Positions 37,995 through 47,297 of a stretch of 64,000 nucleotides of DNA are shown here, piece by piece; position 1 is the stretch's first letter, and each line of letters opens with the position of its first letter. Source of the DNA: Aquimarina intermedia (GTDB lineage: Bacteria; Bacteroidota; Bacteroidia; Flavobacteriales; Flavobacteriaceae). The notes beneath the pieces were generated by a model. That model worked only from the letters and a program-made list of their open reading frames with translations. It did not search any database and was not told the DNA's origin. The stretch lies in NCBI RefSeq assembly GCF_008124785.1, contig NZ_VNHU01000010.1, positions 1 to 64,000 of the forward strand, given 5' to 3'. A program made the position numbers and the translations under genes.

Positions 37995-40900
37995 TTATTG
38001 TTCAGTTTGAATGGATGCATTCGTTTTGGCTTCTTCTTTTTTAATACGCTGAAGTTCCTCACTAGCTTCTGCTACAACGTCTGGATATGCCGTAAAATTC
38101 TTGATCACACTTTCTAGAATATATGTAGCTTGATACGCATCCTTAAGTCCGTAAAAGTTTTTGGCCATAAGCACTAAGCCCTTAGCACCATACAGTTTGT
38201 ATCCCGAATATTCTTTGGAAAGTCTTTGAATACTTTCATTCGACGCCTTATAATTTGCATCCTTATTCTTAAAATAAGCATCATAATACAGTGATTCGGC
38301 TGCAAGTTCTCCTCTAGCGGTTTGTTGTACTTTCTGATAGGCTTGCCTAGCTCGTGATTCATCTGCTGTTTGCAAAGCTGCCCTAGCCAAGAATAATTGT
38401 GCATCATCCTTCACCTCTTGTTGAATTTTTGGATTGGCTAAAACTTTTTCAGCATACGTGATAGTCTCGGGATAGTGCACCAATTGATAGTGAGCTTTCA
38501 TGATATTTGATTGCGCAAAAATGATATTCTGTGGATAATCAGCTATTTGCTCTAATCTACTTAACAAAGGTAACGCCTTGTCATACTGCTCTTGTTCTAA
38601 ATAAAACCGAGAGACCTTTAATAAAGCCTGCTCTGTATACTCTGTTTGCTCCTTTGCAATTACGTATTGATAATGTGGCAGCGCCGCTTCGTTATTATTC
38701 TGTTTTGCATATAACTGTGCTAAGGTGAAATGGCTTTTTAATGCATTGATACCATTTGGGAAATCTTTTAAATACTTAGTAAGTTCATCAATAGCTTTAT
38801 TTTCATTTCCATCTACCAATTGTTTTTCTACAGCTTCATAACTGGTATTATCCAAATCCTCATCAGTAACATTTACGAAGCTTAGGCCTTTTACCCAAGA
38901 TGCATATTCATCCGTTCTGCCCAAATCCACATATACCAACCGTGCTGTTTTAACTGCTTGCACCGCATCTTCACTTCCCGGATATTGGGAAACTACCTTT
39001 TTGAATTTTGACAGTGCTTGATCTCCTTGATCGTTGTTATAATATACCAATCCCTGCTTTAACAAGGCTTTTGGTACATAAGAACTCCTCGGCGTCTCAT
39101 CGATCAATCTATCGTAAGTAGCTATACCACGAGACACATCTCCTTTAGCGATATATGTATTACCCAGACCATACATAGCGTCGTCACGATATACCGAACG
39201 AGTGTATGTAGTTAAAAACAATTCTAAATCACTAATTTTTTTATCATTCTTACCGACAAATCCATAGCTTATTGCTTTTTGATAATGCGCATAATCTGCA
39301 TTGGGACCATCCAATTGAATAGCTTTATTATAAGCTTCCATCGCGGGCCAATATTTACTGGATATAAAATTACTATCGCCTAATCGCAAATAGGCATCTG
39401 CTAACCTCACATCATCCGACTTCGCTGTATTTATAAATTTAGAAAAGTGTTCTATCGATTTTAAGTACTGCTTTAATTTAAAATACGTATACCCCAAGCT
39501 ATAGTCGATATTTTCAAATACTACGGTAGTTTGAGCATTATCAAAGTCTTTGAATTGCTTAAAATGCACCAACGCTTCTTCGTATTGACCGAGCATATAT
39601 AAGGTTTCTGCTTTCCAATAGGTAGCCTTGGAAGTATATGACGGATCTCTTGGCTGAGATAGTGATTTTGTAAAATAGATTAGTCCTTCGTCGTAATTTC
39701 CGGAAGTATACAACTCGATTGCTCGATAATACGCTACCTTTTGATATACTACTTTATCGGCAAAATTACGTGTACTCTCTAACAGCTCCATAGCTTCTTT
39801 GTAATTTTTAGAAGTCAGGTATGAATTGATTAAAAGCTCCTTCATTTCTTCCTTTTTCTCAGAACCGGGGTACTGATCCATAAAACCCAGTAAAATTTTA
39901 GGTGTACTTTGATATGAATTACCAATTTCATAACTCAATTTGGCATAATTATAAAAGGCATCCTCTTTGATTGTAGCATCAAAATCCATTTCCGAAGCAT
40001 TTTTGAAAGCATTGAGTGCTTGCTGTTTTTGATCTGTTTTCAAATAAGATTCTGCCAAATGATAATATGCATTTTGAGCCGTAGCATTACGTCCTTCGAT
40101 AATTTTATTAAACTCAGAGATCGCTTCTTCGTAATTACCTTCTTTGTAATATGCATAGCCGAGTTGGTAATAATCCGTATTAGTCCATTTACCCTTACGC
40201 CCCCTATATGCTTTAAGGTATTGAATAGCTTTGCCATATTGTTTTAAATTAAAGTAACTCTCCCCAATTATTTTATTTAACTCTGATTTTTCTGTAGGCT
40301 TTGACTTAGGTAATTGCACGAGCCCCTCTTTAATAGCTTCTTCAAAGTTTCCCGATTTGAAATTCATATCACTTTGAAAATAAGAAAGATTCTTATTGTA
40401 TTCATTTAAATCCTTAACTTCATCAAAAAGTTGGTTCGCCTCTTGATAGTCATCTCCTTCATACGCTATAAAACCTAAATAATATTTTGCTTTGGCACCA
40501 TAGGTTCTGGACTCTTGCACGTCTTCAAAAAACTTCTTAGCCTCATTGAAACGCTGAATTTTGAAATATGCATACCCGTTATTAAAGTTAAATTTTTCTT
40601 TTTCCTTAGCAGATAATGCATATACCTCAACACGATCATACCATTTGCGAGCGTAGGCATACTTACCATTGTCAAAATAATAATTTGCAACATCCAGATA
40701 GGCAGCATTCCGTTTGACACTTGTAGGATACTCGGTGACAAAATTTTCCATAAGATCATCTGCACCCTTTTGGTTGAGCCAAATAGCACAATTAGCAATG
40801 TAATATGCACATTCTGCTTCTATATTCTCATCATCCACAGCGTCTTTTACTTTGTCAAAAAGTAATTGCGCTGCCAAAAACTGCTTGTTATTATATAATT

Positions 40901-41012
40901 CCGTAGCCTGATTATAAAGCATCAAATCATTAGTAAAAGCTGCTGATTGCTGTGCATATATAATCCCACAAAAGCTTGTCATAAATGCAAGTACCGTGAT
41001 GTAGTGTCTCAT
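37995..41012 (-). CDS. Large tetratricopeptide repeat protein, exported
   Basis: 1005 residues with a signal peptide (ending IIYAQ). Nearly the whole mature part is TPR and Sel1/BamD-like repeats, e.g. YYQLGYAYYKEGNYEEAISEFNKII and YRDDAMYGLGNTYIAKGDVSRGIATYDRLI. TPR arrays mediate protein-protein contacts; in Bacteroidota such proteins sit in the periplasm. It is the first gene of the four-gene operon and probably forms an envelope complex with the barrel protein. Confidence 0.88.
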   Translation of the reverse strand: MRHYITVLAFMTSFCGIIYAQQSAAFTNDLMLYNQATELYNNKQFLAAQLLFDKVKDAVDDENIEAECAYYIANCAIWLNQKGADDLMENFVTEYPTSVKRNAAYLDVANYYFDNGKYAYARKWYDRVEVYALSAKEKEKFNFNNGYAYFKIQRFNEAKKFFEDVQESRTYGAKAKYYLGFIAYEGDDYQEANQLFDEVKDLNEYNKNLSYFQSDMNFKSGNFEEAIKEGLVQLPKSKPTEKSELNKIIGESYFNLKQYGKAIQYLKAYRGRKGKWTNTDYYQLGYAYYKEGNYEEAISEFNKIIEGRNATAQNAYYHLAESYLKTDQKQQALNAFKNASEMDFDATIKEDAFYNYAKLSYEIGNSYQSTPKILLGFMDQYPGSEKKEEMKELLINSYLTSKNYKEAMELLESTRNFADKVVYQKVAYYRAIELYTSGNYDEGLIYFTKSLSQPRDPSYTSKATYWKAETLYMLGQYEEALVHFKQFKDFDNAQTTVVFENIDYSLGYTYFKLKQYLKSIEHFSKFINTAKSDDVRLADAYLRLGDSNFISSKYWPAMEAYNKAIQLDGPNADYAHYQKAISYGFVGKNDKKISDLELFLTTYTRSVYRDDAMYGLGNTYIAKGDVSRGIATYDRLIDETPRSSYVPKALLKQGLVYYNNDQGDQALSKFKKVVSQYPGSEDAVQAVKTARLVYVDLGRTDEYASWVKGLSFVNVTDEDLDNTSYEAVEKQLVDGNENKAIDELTKYLKDFPNGINALKSHFTLAQLYAKQNNNEAALPHYQYVIAKEQTEYTEQALLKVSRFYLEQEQYDKALPLLSRLEQIADYPQNIIFAQSNIMKAHYQLVHYPETITYAEKVLANPKIQQEVKDDAQLFLARAALQTADESRARQAYQKVQQTARGELAAESLYYDAYFKNKDANYKASNESIQRLSKEYSGYKLYGAKGLVLMAKNFYGLKDAYQATYILESVIKNFTAYPDVVAEASEELQRIKKEEAKTNASIQTEQ

Positions 41013-41288
41013 TAAAAAAGTTTTATTTCAAAGGTAAATATCGTTCCCCTATTTTTAAGTCTGTGTTAAAGTTAGACTAATCTTCCATTCAATAACGAGT
41101 AAAAGAAATGATAAGTACGTAGCCAAAGTTAAAAAATGCCCAAATTTATAAGCAGTAATCATAAGAATTTTTATTTCTTACCAACCATTAGAAAAATGAG
41201 GATTGATAAAACATTTTTAAACCATACATCGTTTTATCGGTATTCTTTATACTTTTACTGTAATTAATAATTCACTTAGATTGTCTAT

Positions 41289-41972
41289 ATGTCCAATTCT
41301 GTATTAAATCTTAAAAACGCATCGATCTATCAGCGTGAGAGTTTAATTTTATCTGATGTCAATGTTGACGTAAATAAGGGAGATTTTGTTTACCTCATCG
41401 GAAAAACAGGAACTGGTAAAAGTAGTTTTATGAAAACGCTATACGGTGATTTACCCTTAACTGAAGGCGAAGGACATATTGTAGATTTTGACCTAAGACA
41501 GTTGAAAGAAAATCAAATACCTTTCTTACGAAGAAAACTAGGTATTGTATTCCAAGATTTTAAATTATTAAATGATCGTACAGTACGCGACAACTTATTA
41601 TTTGTATTAAAAGCTACCGGATGGAATGATCAAAAAGCAATGCATAGTAAAATAGATGATGTTTTACATAAGGTAGGTATGAAAACCAAAGACTTTAAGT
41701 TTCCCTATCAACTATCCGGTGGTGAGCAGCAGCGTATTGCCATAGCTAGAGCGTTACTAAACGACCCCGAACTTATTCTTGCAGATGAACCTACGGGTAA
41801 CCTGGATCCTCAAACTTCAGTTGAAGTGATGGAAGTATTGCAAGATATTAATAAGAATGGAAACACCATCCTTATGGCAACCCATGACTACGCTTTGCTA
41901 TTAAAATACCCTTCCAAAACTTTAAAATGTGACGGCAGTAAAGTCTTTGAAGTGGTACAACGAAAAGGATAA
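41289..41972 (+). CDS. ftsE: Cell-division ATP-binding protein FtsE
   Basis: 227 residues with Walker A GKTGTGKS (near residue 38), Q-loop VFQDFKLL, signature LSGGEQQR and Walker [14 protein letters not shown]. The pattern is that of FtsE, which with FtsX controls peptidoglycan hydrolases at division. No ftsX is adjacent: the next gene is csaA on the opposite strand. In Bacteroidota ftsE and ftsX are commonly separate. Confidence 0.9.
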   Translation: MSNSVLNLKNASIYQRESLILSDVNVDVNKGDFVYLIGKTGTGKSSFMKTLYGDLPLTEGEGHIVDFDLRQLKENQIPFLRRKLGIVFQDFKLLNDRTVRDNLLFVLKATGWNDQKAMHSKIDDVLHKVGMKTKDFKFPYQLSGGEQQRIAIARALLNDPELILADEPTGNLDPQTSVEVMEVLQDINKNGNTILMATHDYALLLKYPSKTLKCDGSKVFEVVQRKG

Positions 41973-41995
41973 GAGAATAGACAACATAACATTAA

Positions 41996-42346
41996 TTAAC
42001 CCACTCGTTGTCCATTGGCAACCGGTTTATCTGTGGTTAGCAACGTAACGACGCCTTCATCTCCTACGGCACCCATGATCAAACATTCGCTCATCATCGT
42101 GGCAATTTGTTTGGAAGGAAAATTCACAACTGCAATGACTTGTTTACCTACAAGTTCTTCCAACTTGTAGCGTTTAGTTACCTGGGCAGACGATTTTTTT
42201 ATTCCTAGCTCTCCAAAATCTACGGTAAATTTATAGGAAGGATTACGAGCTTCCTTAAAGATTTCTGCGGTAAGCACAGTACCTATGCGCATATCTACGC
42301 GCATAAATTCGTTCCATGTTAGTGGTGCATTTTCTTTTGTCATCAT
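41996..42346 (-). CDS. csaA: tRNA-binding protein CsaA
   Basis: 116 residues consisting of one OB-fold tRNA-binding domain: WNEFMRVDMRIGTVLTAEIFKEARNPSYKF at the N-terminus and CLIMGAVGDEGVVTLLTTDKPVANGQRV at the C-terminus. CsaA binds tRNA and has been proposed as a chaperone in export. Two ATG codons in a row form the start. It converges with ftsE. Confidence 0.92.
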   Translation of the reverse strand: MMTKENAPLTWNEFMRVDMRIGTVLTAEIFKEARNPSYKFTVDFGELGIKKSSAQVTKRYKLEELVGKQVIAVVNFPSKQIATMMSECLIMGAVGDEGVVTLLTTDKPVANGQRVG

Positions 42347-42584
42347 AATTTATATAAAATTCTTCTGATCAACGCAAGTTAAACTTTAAAGAATTATAAC
42401 ACAAACCATCAACAGCTTACACCTGCTAGCTACGGTAATATCTACTAAAATATGTAACCCTACACATGCTTCCGTAGATTTAAACTATCTCCTATCTATA
42501 AGTAACTTAATTAAAGATTGGTTAAAGCGTACCCAGAAATCAATAATAAATTCTATCTTAGCGATAAGAATATAAACAAAGAGT

Positions 42585-42809
42585 TTATTGTTTTTTGATA
42601 AACAAATAGTAAATATTCACACAAACAATGGCCAAATTGGTTAGAATAATAGGTATTGACCAATTTAACAACACTCCATAAGCAATAAAAGCCAAACACC
42701 CCACTGAGTTTACTAAGCGCAGTTTTTTGATGTTACGCATTAAAAATGATGCTAATACCATTGCTGATGCAAAGTACCCAACTAGTTCTGTAAATAATAG
42801 TTCATCCAT
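42585..42809 (-). CDS. YgjV-like small membrane protein
   Basis: 74 residues with three hydrophobic segments (about 5-22, 32-48 and 52-70) and the motif FLMRNIKKLRLVNSVGCLAFIAYG, resembling YgjV-family and SemiSWEET-like small inner-membrane proteins. The function is unknown. The about 240 bases before csaA (42347-42584) hold no gene that I can see. Confidence 0.7.
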   Translation of the reverse strand: MDELLFTELVGYFASAMVLASFLMRNIKKLRLVNSVGCLAFIAYGVLLNWSIPIILTNLAIVCVNIYYLFIKKQ

Positions 42810-42903
42810 GATGCTGTCTTATAATTATAAATTAAAAAAATTAGACACTATATACCGTATTAAGATTTGATCCCCGAGACCAAAAGTTACCCCAAATGTT
42901 GAA

Positions 42904-42934
42904 AAAAAATCCCGAGAAAAGCTCGGGATTTTTT
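42904..42934 (-). terminator. Terminator of typA
   Basis: A 13-bp stem (AAAAAATCCCGAG/CTCGGGATTTTTT) with a five-base loop starts 27 bases after the typA stop and gives a T-run on the minus strand. Confidence 0.88.
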
Positions 42935-42960
42935 AATTATTGGGATGCGGTTCAGATTGA

Positions 42961-44760
42961 TTATACAATCTTATTACGCTTACGTTCAGTTTCAGTTAAA
43001 TAAATTTTACGTAACCTCAAATGGTTTGGAGTTACCTCTACATATTCATCCTTTTGGATATACTCTAAAGCTTCTTCCAGAGAAAACTTGATTGCCGGAA
43101 CAATCTTAGCTTTATCATCAGCTCCAGAAGAACGTACATTACTTAACTTTTTAGTTTTTGTAATATTTACAGCCATATCATCGCCACGAGAGTTCTCTCC
43201 GATTACCTGACCTTCGTAAATATCTTCTCCAGGATCAACGAAGAACTTACCTCTATCCTGTAGTTTATCGATTGAGTAAGGAATAGCCGAACCTTTTTCC
43301 ATAGAAACTAATGAACCATTGATACGTCCTGGAATATCACCTTTAAGCGGCTGATATTCTTTAAAACGGTGTGCCATGATCGCTTCCCCTGCAGTAGCAG
43401 TTAGCAATTGATTACGTAGACCGATAATACCACGTGATGGTATCATAAATTCACAAACCATACGATCGCCTTTTGCTTCCATACTCAGCATCTCTCCTTT
43501 ACGCATGGTAACCATCTCAACTGCCTTTCCAGAAACATTTTCAGGTAAATCGATCGTCAATTCTTCAATTGGTTCACATTTAACACCGTCAATTTCTTTG
43601 ATGATAACCTGTGGCTGACCAATTTGCAATTCATATCCTTCGCGACGCATGGTCTCGATAAGAACAGATAAATGCAATACCCCACGTCCAAAAACCATAA
43701 ACTTATCCGCACTATCTGTAGTATTAACACGTAATGCTAGGTTTTTTTCTAATTCCTTAGTTAAACGATCCTTGATATGACGAGAAGTAACAAATTTACC
43801 ATCTTTACCAAAGAATGGTGAATCATTAATTGTAAACAACATACTCATCGTTGGCTCATCTATAGCAATCGTTTTTAATCCCTCAGGATTTTCAACATCT
43901 GCTACAGTATCTCCAATTTCAAAACCTTCTAATCCAACTAATGCACATATATCACCCGCCTCAACACGGTCAACTTTCATTCTTCCTAACCCTTCAAAGG
44001 TATGAAGCTCTTTAATCTTAGTTTTCTTAATGGATCCATCTCGCTTAACAAGTGAGACCTGCATACCTTCTACTAAAGTACCACGTTGCAGTCTTCCAAT
44101 CGCGATACGTCCCGTAAACGATGAAAAGTCAAGTGATGTAATCAATAACTGCGGAGTTCCTTCTTCAATTTTTGGAGAAGGAATATGATCTATAACCATT
44201 TCCAACAGTGGCTCGATAGAATCTGTTTCATTTTTCCAGTCTTCACTCATCCAATTGTTCTTTGCAGAACCATATACCGACGGGAAATCCAATTGCCACT
44301 CCTCTGCCCCTAATTCGAACATAAGGTCAAAAACTTTTTCATGAACCTCATCCGGAGTACAATTTTCCTTATCTACCTTATTAATTACTACACAAGGCTT
44401 CAGTCCAAGATCAATCGCCTTCTGCAATACAAAACGCGTTTGCGGCATTGGTCCTTCAAAGGCATCCACAAGTAATAACACACCATCAGCCATATTCAAT
44501 ACACGCTCAACCTCACCACCAAAATCGGCGTGACCAGGGGTATCAATTATATTGATTTTTGTATCCTTGTAGATTACCGATACGTTTTTAGAGGTAATTG
44601 TAATTCCTCTTTCACGTTCAAGATCGTTATTATCTAGAATAAGATCTCCGGTGTTTTCGTTTTCGCGAAATAGCTGACAATGATACATTATCTTATCAAC
44701 CAAGGTAGTTTTACCGTGGTCAACGTGTGCAATTATTGCGATATTTTTAATAGCTTTCAT
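42961..44760 (-). CDS. typA: Translational GTPase TypA/BipA
   Basis: 599 residues from ATG 44760, with [39 protein letters not shown] and NKVDKE GTPase motifs, EF-G-like domains III and V, and the BipA-specific C-terminal domain ([22 protein letters not shown]...[15 protein letters not shown]). BipA supports 50S assembly and growth in the cold. The frame is open to a TTG at 44793, but the -7 promoter box lies between, so ATG 44760 is the start. Confidence 0.97.
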   Translation of the reverse strand: MKAIKNIAIIAHVDHGKTTLVDKIMYHCQLFRENENTGDLILDNNDLERERGITITSKNVSVIYKDTKINIIDTPGHADFGGEVERVLNMADGVLLLVDAFEGPMPQTRFVLQKAIDLGLKPCVVINKVDKENCTPDEVHEKVFDLMFELGAEEWQLDFPSVYGSAKNNWMSEDWKNETDSIEPLLEMVIDHIPSPKIEEGTPQLLITSLDFSSFTGRIAIGRLQRGTLVEGMQVSLVKRDGSIKKTKIKELHTFEGLGRMKVDRVEAGDICALVGLEGFEIGDTVADVENPEGLKTIAIDEPTMSMLFTINDSPFFGKDGKFVTSRHIKDRLTKELEKNLALRVNTTDSADKFMVFGRGVLHLSVLIETMRREGYELQIGQPQVIIKEIDGVKCEPIEELTIDLPENVSGKAVEMVTMRKGEMLSMEAKGDRMVCEFMIPSRGIIGLRNQLLTATAGEAIMAHRFKEYQPLKGDIPGRINGSLVSMEKGSAIPYSIDKLQDRGKFFVDPGEDIYEGQVIGENSRGDDMAVNITKTKKLSNVRSSGADDKAKIVPAIKFSLEEALEYIQKDEYVEVTPNHLRLRKIYLTETERKRNKIV

Positions 44761-44782
44761 ATACGCCTTATTTTTAAGGCTG

Positions 44783-44790
44783 CAAATGTA
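44783..44790 (-). promoter_or_regulatory. -7 box of typA (TACATTTG)
   Basis: Exact TANNTTTG match 22 bases before the typA ATG; the -33 element is weak (TGTG at 20 bases). Confidence 0.6.
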
Positions 44791-44896
44791 CAAGATATTT
44801 GGTCAGGTTTCACATAAAATGCAGGTTATTTTAATCTACTTAAAACTAGCACAATAAACCCGGTTATTATTTAAATTTAATTCTTCCCAAAACTAG

Positions 44897-44904
44897 TATC
44901 TTTG
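44897..44904 (+). promoter_or_regulatory. -7 box of kdsA (TATCTTTG)
   Basis: Exact match to TANNTTTG 19 bases before the kdsA ATG. The -33 region has only TTTA-like sequence. Confidence 0.6.
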
Positions 44905-44923
44905 CAATTAAAAAACAGCAAAA

Positions 44924-45742
44924 ATGCAGCTACAAAATATACCTAATTTAAAAGATTTGGATGCAAATAATTTCTTTCTACTTGCAGGTCCTTGCGCGAT
45001 TGAAAGTGAAGATATGGCATTACGAATCGCCGAAAAAGTGGTTACCATTACTTCTAAACTTAAAATTCCTTATGTTTTTAAAGGTTCTTTTAAGAAAGCT
45101 AATCGCAGCCGAATTGATAGTTTTACAGGTATTGGAGACGAGAAAGCTTTAAAAATTTTACAAAAAGTCGGACAAACCTTTGGTGTTCCGACCGTAACAG
45201 ATATTCATACAAATGAAGATGCTGTGATGGCCGCAGCTTATGTAGATATTCTACAAATTCCCGCTTTTTTAGTACGTCAAACTGATTTGGTAGTGGCGGC
45301 TGCTAAAACAGGTAAAACCGTTAATTTAAAAAAGGGTCAGTTTATGAGTCCTGAAGCTATGAAGCATGCGGTAAAAAAGGTTCAGGATAGCGGAAACAGT
45401 AACGCTATGATCACAGACCGTGGCACCATGTTCGGCTATCAGGATATGATTGTTGATTTTAGAGGAATTCCGACCATGCGAGAATATGCAACCACCGTTC
45501 TTGACGTAACTCATTCGCTACAACAGCCTAACCAATCCAGCGGTGTTACCGGCGGCCGACCCGATATGATCGAAACTATTGCCAGAGCAGGAGTAGTCAA
45601 TGGTGTTGACGGACTTTTTATAGAGACACACTTTGATCCGGCAAATGCAAAAAGTGATGGCGCCAATATGTTGGATCTAAAACATCTTGAAAAATTACTT
45701 ACAAACCTTGTTTCTATACGACAAACTATTGTCAACTTATAA
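44924..45742 (+). CDS. kdsA: 3-deoxy-8-phosphooctulonate synthase (KDO-8-phosphate synthase)
   Basis: 272 residues with FLLAGPCAIESED near the N-terminus, FKGSFKKANRSRIDSFTG, and TDVTHSLQQPN/GGRPDMI toward the end, the standard KdsA motifs. It condenses phosphoenolpyruvate with arabinose 5-phosphate to make KDO-8-P for the lipopolysaccharide core. The visible CAIES cysteine suggests a metal-dependent type may be possible, but I cannot classify it safely. A terminator follows the stop. Confidence 0.96.
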   Translation: MQLQNIPNLKDLDANNFFLLAGPCAIESEDMALRIAEKVVTITSKLKIPYVFKGSFKKANRSRIDSFTGIGDEKALKILQKVGQTFGVPTVTDIHTNEDAVMAAAYVDILQIPAFLVRQTDLVVAAAKTGKTVNLKKGQFMSPEAMKHAVKKVQDSGNSNAMITDRGTMFGYQDMIVDFRGIPTMREYATTVLDVTHSLQQPNQSSGVTGGRPDMIETIARAGVVNGVDGLFIETHFDPANAKSDGANMLDLKHLEKLLTNLVSIRQTIVNL

Positions 45743-45764
45743 ACAAAAAATAAAATACTTTAGG

Positions 45765-45788
45765 AAGCTGTCTGTATTCAGACAGCTT
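45765..45788 (+). terminator. Terminator of kdsA
   Basis: A 10-bp stem AAGCTGTCTG/CAGACAGCTT with a four-base loop, then TTTTTATTTT. Confidence 0.9.
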
Positions 45789-45941
45789 TTTTATTTTCTG
45801 AAAGTATTCTAGCATCATGTTAAAAATTTATCTCAAAAAGTCTTAAAAAAGATACTGCTCCGTTAAACTCAGCATAAATTATAGAGTTTCTGTTCGCTAT
45901 ACCAAGTACTCCATGTATTTTTAATAGAAATAATTACATTT

Positions 45942-46721
45942 ATGGATCATAAAATTAAAAAAATAGCAAAAGTTGGCTTTGGTGCAAAGGGACTCGTGTA
46001 TGCACTAACAGGGATACTCACCCTGCTTGCAGCGTTTAATGCAGGAGGCCAAAAGGCAGGAAAACTTCAGGTCATCGAATTTTTGGAACAACAGTCCTTT
46101 GGCAAAATTATTCTAGCAGTTCTGGGCTTAGGACTTTTTTGTTACGCCTTTTGGCGCTTTATACAAAGTATAAAAAACCCTGAAGGAATTAATGAGGATG
46201 CAAAAGGTAGTATTAAAAGAGTTGGCTTTTTTATAAGTGGCATAGTATATACCGGACTTGGCGGGTTTGCTTTATGGGAGATTTTTAATGAATCAAGTAG
46301 TTCCGGAACTTCAAAAAATGGTATACTTAGTTCAGAATATGGTCAATACATTCTTATTGTAATCGGAGCAGCGATGGGCATAAAGGCTGCATATCAATTT
46401 ATTAAAGCTATTAAAGGCGATTTTCTTGATCAATTTGATCTTAGATCTATTACAGATCCTAAAAGAAGAAAATTCATTAAGAACATGGGGTATGCCGGAT
46501 TAGTGTCTAGAGGAATCGTGATCTCTATAATAGCATATTTCTTCCTACGGGCAGGTTTGGGGGCGTTTAACAGTGCTACCACCGTTAAAGGAACCTCTGA
46601 TGCCTTTTCGTTCATTCAGCAAAACAGCAGCGGTCCATGGCTTTTAGGATTAGTCTCAGCAGGTTTGATCTGCTACGGAATTTATATGTTCAGTAAAATA
46701 AAATACAGAAAATTTAAATAA
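45942..46721 (+). CDS. DUF1206 domain-containing membrane protein
   Basis: 259 residues with six predicted membrane helices arranged as three similar pairs; each repeat starts with a Gly-rich phrase such as KVGFGAKGLVYALTGI, RVGFFISGIVYTGLGG and NMGYAGLVSRGIVIS. That threefold internal repeat is the DUF1206 pattern. Function unknown. The DUF192 gene follows 19 bases later on the same strand. Confidence 0.87.
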   Translation: MDHKIKKIAKVGFGAKGLVYALTGILTLLAAFNAGGQKAGKLQVIEFLEQQSFGKIILAVLGLGLFCYAFWRFIQSIKNPEGINEDAKGSIKRVGFFISGIVYTGLGGFALWEIFNESSSSGTSKNGILSSEYGQYILIVIGAAMGIKAAYQFIKAIKGDFLDQFDLRSITDPKRRKFIKNMGYAGLVSRGIVISIIAYFFLRAGLGAFNSATTVKGTSDAFSFIQQNSSGPWLLGLVSAGLICYGIYMFSKIKYRKFK

Positions 46722-46740
46722 CTACTATCTATATTTCTAC

Positions 46741-47232
46741 ATGATAACAACTTCAAAACTCCTCGGCTGCCTCGCAATTTTACTGGCATCTCAGGCATGT
46801 CAAGACAAAAAAAACAATACTATAAAAGATAGCATTACCGAAGAGATATCTTTTACAAAAGAAGGAGAATTACAGCTTTTACGTGATAACGATACATTGA
46901 AACAACTTTCTATAGAAATTGCAGACAATCCTTACGAACGCGAAACCGGACTTATGTACAGAAAAACTATGGAGCAAAATCAAGGAATGCTTTTTATATC
47001 TGAAGAAAGTAAGCCCCAGAACTTCTACATGAAGAATACATTAATTCCATTGGATATTATTTATATCGATGAAAATCAAAAAATAGTAAGTTTCCAACGT
47101 AATGCTCAGCCAAATGACGAAACTTCCTTACCCTCGCGATTACCTGCCAAATACATATTGGAAGTCAATGCAGGCTTATCTAAAGAATGGAATTTAAAGG
47201 AAGGAGATTCCATTAGTTTCAAAAAGTTGTAG
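46741..47232 (+). CDS. DUF192 lipoprotein
   Basis: 163 residues with a lipoprotein signal ending SQAC (Cys20). The DUF192 motifs are ADNPYERETGLMYRKTMEQNQGMLFIS and FYMKNTLIPLDIIYID, with ILEVNAGLSKEW. The family forms a small beta barrel of unknown role, usually exported. Probably co-transcribed with the DUF1206 gene and ended by the bidirectional terminator. Confidence 0.9.
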   Translation: MITTSKLLGCLAILLASQACQDKKNNTIKDSITEEISFTKEGELQLLRDNDTLKQLSIEIADNPYERETGLMYRKTMEQNQGMLFISEESKPQNFYMKNTLIPLDIIYIDENQKIVSFQRNAQPNDETSLPSRLPAKYILEVNAGLSKEWNLKEGDSISFKKL

Positions 47233-47244
47233 CGCATAAAAATC

Positions 47245-47278
47245 AAAAGCCCGTTATGAGAATTCATAACGGGCTTTT
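47245..47278. terminator. Bidirectional terminator between DUF192 and secDF
   Basis: A 15-bp stem (AAAAGCCCGTTATGA and its complement) with a GAAT loop between convergent genes; T-runs on both strands. Confidence 0.9.
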
Positions 47279-47297
47279 TTATACTTGATAAAAAGAA

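Noticed and set aside
44761-44793. TTG start of typA
   Set aside because: A consensus -7 box lies between it and ATG 44760.
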